DNA of 11,797 nucleotides from Opitutales bacterium. GTDB taxonomy: Bacteria; Verrucomicrobiota; Verrucomicrobiae; Opitutales; CAG-312. The DNA lies in assembly GCA_017623955.1 (NCBI GenBank), contig JAGAOA010000273.1, positions 1 through 11,797 of the forward strand, read 5' to 3'. The notes beneath the pieces were generated by a model. The model searched no databases and was not told the DNA's origin. It saw nothing but the letters and a program-made list of their open reading frames with translations. Shown here piece after piece: positions 8,024 to 11,797 of the stretch (positions are counted from its first letter, which is position 1; the number at the start of each line of letters is the position of its first letter). The position numbers and the translations under genes were made by a program.

Positions 8024-8051
8024 AAAAAAAAACCGTTTGCATAGCAAACGG
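8024..8051 (-). terminator. Intrinsic terminator of the OmpA-like lipoprotein pair
   Basis: On the minus strand a perfect 8-bp stem, CCGTTTGC and GCAAACGG with a TAT loop, is followed directly by nine T residues. It lies 18 nt after the stop of the second lipoprotein gene. It is a textbook rho-independent terminator and separates this pair from the beta-helix cluster. Confidence 0.92.
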
Positions 8052-8069
8052 CTTCAAAAACTTTTCAGC

Positions 8070-8633
8070 TTACTTAACCTTCACGATGTCAACACGACGG
8101 TCTTTCTTAGCTTCTGGCGAATCCTTTGCTACGTCAACAACAGCACCTTGTTCACCACGAGCAACAGTTTCTATACTACCTGCATTTAGACCAGATGCAG
8201 CCATATATTCTTGAACTGACTTACAACGTTTGTCCGACAACAACACATTGTACTCTTCTGTACCATACCAGTCTGTATGTCCTACCAAATATACTTTCAT
8301 ATTTGGATTAGCTTTAAAGAAATCAGCTGCTTTTTTTACATTTTCACGTTCTGATGCATCTACTGCATATTGGTTAAAGCCAAAGTAAATAGTACTTACA
8401 ATATCTTCTGGATTAAGATTTTCAGGGTCAAAAGGTAAACCATCAACACCTCTATTCGTCAAACCATCAGCCAAACCACTGCCATCATCAGCCAAATTTC
8501 CACCACCTAAAGCAGAACCACCAGAACCGCCAACTGCCTGAGTATCAAGAGCTGATGGATCTTCGATAGAATCGCAAGCCGACATTACAAACATTGCTGA
8601 TACAAATGATGCTATTACTAAAAACTTTTTCAT
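8070..8633 (-). CDS. OmpA/Pal-like lipoprotein (second of tandem pair)
   Basis: This is a 187-residue predicted lipoprotein that should anchor in a membrane by a lipidated N-terminus and bind peptidoglycan through its C-terminal OmpA domain, like Pal. The signal peptide ends in a lipobox, VMSA-C, with Cys20 as the lipidated residue. Residues 21-65 are a Gly/Asp-rich flexible linker. The OmpA domain (about 78-187) carries VGHTDWYGTEEYN with Asp121, then LLSDKRCKSV with Arg136, the two positions that contact diaminopimelate in OmpA-type domains, and DRRVDI (178-183) where most relatives have NRRV. It is about 79% identical to its neighbour over the last 120 residues, lies 34 nt downstream of it and is followed by a strong terminator. 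With no tol genes nearby, a true Pal role is not shown. Confidence 0.93.
   Translation of the reverse strand: MKKFLVIASFVSAMFVMSACDSIEDPSALDTQAVGGSGGSALGGGNLADDGSGLADGLTNRGVDGLPFDPENLNPEDIVSTIYFGFNQYAVDASERENVKKAADFFKANPNMKVYLVGHTDWYGTEEYNVLLSDKRCKSVQEYMAASGLNAGSIETVARGEQGAVVDVAKDSPEAKKDRRVDIVKVK
8257..8297. repeat. 41-bp direct repeat, copy 1, inside the OmpA domain
   Basis: This stretch is identical, base for base, to 8855-8895 in the paralogous gene. It encodes the peptidoglycan-binding loop (KVYLVGHTDWYGTEE). Third codon positions are also identical, which points to recent duplication or gene conversion rather than protein-level constraint alone. Confidence 0.85.
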
Positions 8634-8667
8634 ATTTTATTTTCTTTATTGAGATTAACTTTTAAAA

Positions 8668-9222
8668 TTATTTTACTTTTACAATATCAACGCGACGGTC
8701 ATTCTTCGCTTCTGGGGAATCTTTAGCCACATCAACAACCGATCCTTGTTCACCACGAGCGATTGTTTCTACCTTACCGGCATCAACACCAAGACCCAAC
8801 ATATATTCTTGAACGGCCTTGCAACGTTTGTCAGACAACAACATATTATATTCCTCTGTACCATACCAGTCTGTATGTCCTACCAAATATACTTTATCTG
8901 GATTAGACTTAAAGTATTCAGCAGCCTTCTTTACATTCTCACGTTCTGGACCAGAAATTGCATACTGATTAAATTTGAAATAAACAGTTGCTACTATATC
9001 TTCTGGATTAATGTTTTCAGGATCAAAACTTGAAGCAGAATCGTTCAAATCTCTTTCTTTTAGACCATCGGCAATCGCTGCATCTGAAAGATTTTCATCA
9101 CCCAAAGCAGATTCACCACCAATTGCAGCAGTATCTGTTGGAGAAGGACCATCCATTGTATCGCATGCCGACATAAAGAACATTGAAGCAAACAATGTTG
9201 CAATAAACAGAATTTTTTTCAT
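8668..9222 (-). CDS. OmpA/Pal-like lipoprotein (first of tandem pair)
   Basis: This 184-residue paralogue of the next gene has the same layout: a lipoprotein signal peptide ending in FMSA-C (Cys20), an acidic, Ser/Asp-rich linker (21-65) and an OmpA domain (about 75-184) with VGHTDWYGTEEYN (Asp118), LLSDKRCKAV (Arg133) and NDRRVDI. A Cys follows the key Arg in both copies, where Ala is usual. The linkers differ strongly: Gly-rich in the second copy and acidic here, while the C-terminal domains are nearly the same, so selection or conversion acts mainly on the peptidoglycan-binding half. The 34-nt gap to the second copy holds no terminator, so the two are probably one transcript. The Shine-Dalgarno is weak and A-rich. 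A possible -10 box (TATAGT, minus strand 9305-9310) lies upstream without a convincing -35. Confidence 0.93.
   Translation of the reverse strand: MKKILFIATLFASMFFMSACDTMDGPSPTDTAAIGGESALGDENLSDAAIADGLKERDLNDSASSFDPENINPEDIVATVYFKFNQYAISGPERENVKKAAEYFKSNPDKVYLVGHTDWYGTEEYNMLLSDKRCKAVQEYMLGLGVDAGKVETIARGEQGSVVDVAKDSPEAKNDRRVDIVKVK
8855..8895. repeat. 41-bp direct repeat, copy 2, inside the OmpA domain
   Basis: This is the partner of 8257-8297, identical over 41 bp, 598 bp away and in the same reading frame and domain position. Confidence 0.85.
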
Positions 9223-9365
9223 ACGTGATTTTCTAATTTAAATGTTAAAAACTACTAATTTACGAATATCTATGTTTTTGATTTTTTTGCAAGTTTTTTC
9301 TAACACTATACATTACTTTTTAGAAATTTTGTATTTTGATGCTAAAAGAACAAACAAAAATCATA

Positions 9366-10259
9366 CTAACTCATCAATTTTGACAAAGCCTCAGAGTAAC
9401 ACGCTATCGTATTAGCAACAACTTCATCAGGAAGGACAGGACCTGGAGCCTGTTTATTCCAATCTAAAGTTTCTAGCCAATCGCGAACATATTGTTTATC
9501 ATAAGATGGTTGCGAACGTCCAATTTCATATTTATCGGCTGGCCAATATCGCGATGAATCTGGAGTTAGGACTTCATCAATAAGATACACTTTATCATTT
9601 TCATCAGTGCCAAATTCAAATTTAGTATCAGCCAATATTATACCGCAAGCCGATGCTTTTTTAGCCCCCATATCATACAAACTTAAACTTGCCGATTTTA
9701 TTTGTTCAAATAAATCATTACCCAAAATCTTAGCACATTCTTCATTTGTTATTGGCATATCATGACCTTCTGCAGCCTTTGTTGTTGGAGTAAACAATGG
9801 TTCTGGAAGTTTTTGCGATTCCTTCATACCCTCAGGTAATTCAAACTCGAAAAGTTTTCCAGTTTGCTTATATTCTTTCCAACCACTACCAGCCAAATAT
9901 CCACGTGCGATTGCTTCAATAGGCATTGGCTTAAGCTTTTTTACAATCATCGAACGCTTTTGTAAATCTGGACGATCTTTCAACAATTCGGCGATACGTT
10001 CATCGTGATTATCAACTAAGTGTGTCGGCATAATTTCTGCGGCAAACTTAAACCACCACAAACTTATTTGAGTTAGTAATTCGCCCTTCCCTGGAACACC
10101 ATTAGGCATAATTACATCGAACGCTGAAATGCGGTCGGTAGCGACAATCAAAAGTTCATCGCCCAAATCAAAATTTTCTCTTACTTTTCCAGTCGAAACC
10201 TTCTTATATGGAAGACCTTCAACCGACATCAATGCTTCTTTAGGTAAATTAAAGTTCAT
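9366..10259 (-). CDS. purC: Phosphoribosylaminoimidazole-succinocarboxamide synthase (SAICAR synthase)
   Basis: This cytoplasmic purine-biosynthesis enzyme joins CAIR and aspartate using ATP to make SAICAR. I chose the ATG at 10259, giving 297 residues; an in-frame TTG at 10277 would add six residues with no conservation or Shine-Dalgarno. Hallmarks are KKVSTGKVRENFDL (19-32, nucleotide site), ATDRISAFD (40-48), EAIARGYLAGSGWKEY (115-130), DTKFEFG (201-207) and DEVLTPDSSRYWP (218-230). The length and the C-terminal extension (RDWLETLDWNKQAPGPVLP) place it with the ~300-residue yeast ADE1-like class rather than the ~240-residue class common in Gram-positives. No other pur gene is in the window. 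Upstream, only 49 nt separate its ATG from the terminator of the preceding gene; a weak TTGCTT-17-TGTAAT pair (10289-10294, 10266-10271) would start transcription almost at the ATG. No clear terminator follows. Confidence 0.96.
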   Translation of the reverse strand: MNFNLPKEALMSVEGLPYKKVSTGKVRENFDLGDELLIVATDRISAFDVIMPNGVPGKGELLTQISLWWFKFAAEIMPTHLVDNHDERIAELLKDRPDLQKRSMIVKKLKPMPIEAIARGYLAGSGWKEYKQTGKLFEFELPEGMKESQKLPEPLFTPTTKAAEGHDMPITNEECAKILGNDLFEQIKSASLSLYDMGAKKASACGIILADTKFEFGTDENDKVYLIDEVLTPDSSRYWPADKYEIGRSQPSYDKQYVRDWLETLDWNKQAPGPVLPDEVVANTIACYSEALSKLMS

Positions 10260-10308
10260 TATTTCATTACAAAACAACGCCTAACAAAAAGCAAGACTTA
10301 AAACTAAC

Positions 10309-10338
10309 AAAAAAAAGGCACACATAAAATGCATGCCT
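10309..10338 (-). terminator. Intrinsic terminator of the esterase-like gene
   Basis: On the minus strand AGGCATGCAT-TTT-ATGTGTGCCT forms a 10-bp stem with two G-T pairs and a 3-nt loop, followed by a run of T residues (complement of 10309-10316). It begins 21 nt after the stop codon of the esterase-like gene and isolates it from purC. Confidence 0.9.
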
Positions 10339-10359
10339 AAAAAAATCTCTAAAAATAAA

Positions 10360-11797
10360 TTATTTTGTTTTATTGATATTTAAGAAAGATGAAACAGGGA
10401 AATCACTAGAAGCTGTAAATAAACATACCTCAGGCAACGCCCAACTTTTCCAGAGATACCTTACCCCTTCAATATTAGCATCAGCAACAACTTCTACTGA
10501 ATCTCCAACTAATTTTACTGATGTTGGAGCTATCCACTTTTTGTTGATTAGAACTTGGAAACCACGCAAATCGCCTTTAGCTTTTAATTTTTTAGTAAAT
10601 TTAATAAGAACTTTCTGTCCATTATATTTAGCAGAGGCAAATTGAGCGTAATCACATTTGTATGCCGATTTTTTATAAGTTTTATTCATAGCCAACGCAA
10701 ATAGACGCTTGCAAACAAATGTTTTATCGCGAGGATGAATATCTTTTTGTTCTCCCGAATCGATAATCGGAACCATATAAACATTTTTCATCTTATTTGC
10801 TACATTCTGTTGACTTACACGCACATTACTCCACATAGATTTTGTTTCATAAGATGGCAACTGGAAGAAATAAAAAGGCATATCTTTTATCCCCCACGCA
10901 TCACGCCAACTATTAATTAGAACAGTAAAAGTCTGAGAAAATTCTTTATATTTATTCTTACCAGCATCACTTTCACCCTGATACCACAAAATCCCCTTTG
11001 CCGTAAGAGCTGTAATTGGGGCGACCTTAGCATTCCATAAGTAGCTTGGAGTTTCTTGTGGACGCCATACAGATACTGGATTGGGAACACTTCGCATCAA
11101 TGCTTTTTTTCTTTTTGCATATTCTTCTTTTGTCCACTTTTTAGCTTTAGAATCATTAGCTAATTTAGCCAACTTTGCATTGTGAGCATCTTTAGCTTTT
11201 TTGAAATCATATTTAGACTGAGCTTTTTCAAATTTTTCCAATTCTTTACTTAAAAATTCAGTTGTAAGTTTTTCTTTAGCAATCCATGCAATCATAGAGC
11301 TACCACCTAGAGGAGTCTCAACTAAACCGACTGGAGTTTTCAATTCTTTAGCAATCATTTCTGCAAAATAGTAACCTACCGCAGACGCAAATGGGACCGA
11401 TTTTTCATCAGCTACTTTCCAAACAGCATTTTCATGTAATTCTGCTTTAGGAGTTTTAGCCATAGTTGAAGATGGTTGCGAAAAAATTCTTATATTAGGA
11501 TTTATACGAGCCTTAGCAGCTTCAAAATCTGTTGTATTACGCAAAGCCCATGCCATATTACTTTGACCGCCTAAAATCCACACTTCACCAACAAGAACAT
11601 TTTTAAAATTCTTTTGTTCCTTACCATTTTCAGATACTATAAACGATACAGGTTTTATAGATTTTTTTAATTTAGCAGTTTTGACATTCCAATCGCCTTT
11701 TTCGTCAGCTTTAGCTACAATTTTTTTGCCAGCTATTTCCACGATAACTTTTGCGTTGGCATTAGCAGTACCCCATATTTTGTTTTGCATACCAGCC
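10360..11797 (-). CDS. Sialate O-acetylesterase-like SGNH hydrolase (N-terminus outside window)
   Basis: This is probably a secreted or periplasmic carbohydrate esterase that removes acetyl groups from sugars; sialic acid is the family's namesake substrate, but xylan or other acetylated glycans are equally possible. The frame is open to the right edge. The first ATG in it (11790) is probably internal: GMQNKIWGTA aligns with the GMVLQ..PVPVWGTA strand that normally lies after a signal peptide and about 20 further residues. Numbering from that ATG, GGQSNM holds the nucleophile Ser77, ILWYQGESD (267-275) is the oxyanion-hole block, and DIHP supplies Asp350/His352 of the triad. Residues about 171-232 are a Lys/Ala/Glu-rich, probably helical insertion, seen in many planctomycete/verrucomicrobial relatives. 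The end of the protein (about 385-475) looks like a small beta domain. A strong terminator follows the stop. Confidence 0.9.
   Translation of the reverse strand, partial: AGMQNKIWGTANANAKVIVEIAGKKIVAKADEKGDWNVKTAKLKKSIKPVSFIVSENGKEQKNFKNVLVGEVWILGGQSNMAWALRNTTDFEAAKARINPNIRIFSQPSSTMAKTPKAELHENAVWKVADEKSVPFASAVGYYFAEMIAKELKTPVGLVETPLGGSSMIAWIAKEKLTTEFLSKELEKFEKAQSKYDFKKAKDAHNAKLAKLANDSKAKKWTKEEYAKRKKALMRSVPNPVSVWRPQETPSYLWNAKVAPITALTAKGILWYQGESDAGKNKYKEFSQTFTVLINSWRDAWGIKDMPFYFFQLPSYETKSMWSNVRVSQQNVANKMKNVYMVPIIDSGEQKDIHPRDKTFVCKRLFALAMNKTYKKSAYKCDYAQFASAKYNGQKVLIKFTKKLKAKGDLRGFQVLINKKWIAPTSVKLVGDSVEVVADANIEGVRYLWKSWALPEVCLFTASSDFPVSSFLNINKTK

Noticed and set aside
8070..9222. Calling either lipoprotein Pal of the Tol-Pal system
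   Set aside because: The domain fits, but there are two copies and no tol or ybgF-like genes nearby, so the specific name is not supported.
9304..9355. TTTTTAG...CTAAAA inverted repeat downstream of purC as a terminator
   Set aside because: The stem is AT-only with a loop of about 20 nt and no adjacent T-run after a stable stem, so it is too weak to call.
9271..9411. Small plus-strand open frame starting ATG 9271, about 47 residues
   Set aside because: It runs into the antisense strand of purC, has no ribosome site and encodes no recognisable pattern.
10260..10277. TTG at 10277 as the start of purC (six more residues)
   Set aside because: The added residues match nothing in the family, no Shine-Dalgarno precedes the TTG, and the ATG at 10259 gives a normal N-terminus.
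11788..11790. ATG at 11790 as the true start of the esterase-like gene
   Set aside because: The frame remains open to the edge, the protein would lack a signal peptide, and the sequence after it aligns with an internal strand of the family. The gene most likely begins outside the window.

Overview
The window is AT-rich and every credible gene lies on the minus strand, so transcription runs from the right edge to the left. The organism is a diderm: two proteins have lipoprotein signal peptides joined to OmpA-type peptidoglycan-binding domains. A sialate O-acetylesterase-like SGNH hydrolase with a Lys-rich insertion and a secreted parallel beta-helix protein with a C-terminal jelly-roll-like part suggest a carbohydrate-degrading member of the Planctomycetes-Verrucomicrobia-Lentisphaerae group, perhaps host-associated. 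That placement is an inference from gene content and composition. No ribosomal RNA or other phylogenetic marker is present to settle it.

Layout in order of transcription (right to left): (1) 11797-10360, SGNH/sialate O-acetylesterase-like enzyme with its N-terminus outside the window, followed by a strong intrinsic terminator (10309-10338). (2) 10259-9366, purC, SAICAR synthase of the ~300-residue class. (3) 9222-8668 and 8633-8070, a tandem pair of closely related OmpA-like lipoproteins ending at a textbook terminator (8024-8051). (4) 7891-2751, a tightly packed four-gene cluster: secreted beta-helix protein, a DevA/MacB/LolD-type ABC ATPase with no permease beside it, a LeuT-like sodium:neurotransmitter-symporter family (NSS) transporter, and a 41-residue single-pass membrane protein that starts 2 nt after the transporter stop and resembles the MetS small subunit of MetPS-type importers. 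The genes overlap by 17 nt and 1 nt or are 2 nt apart, so they are very likely co-transcribed and translationally coupled. (5) 2547-1, ppdK (pyruvate phosphate dikinase), missing roughly its last 70 residues at the window edge, preceded by two perfect palindromes flanking a TATAAT box.

Most of the window is ordinary housekeeping and envelope content. The parts most worth a second look are the mixed four-gene cluster (secreted beta-helix, orphan ABC ATPase, Na+-coupled amino-acid transporter, micro-subunit), the short membrane gene at its end, an extra charged ~55-residue loop in the transporter, and the paired palindromes in front of ppdK. I saw no tRNA, rRNA, CRISPR array, insertion sequence, phage gene or attachment site, and no intergenic gap exceeds about 210 nt.
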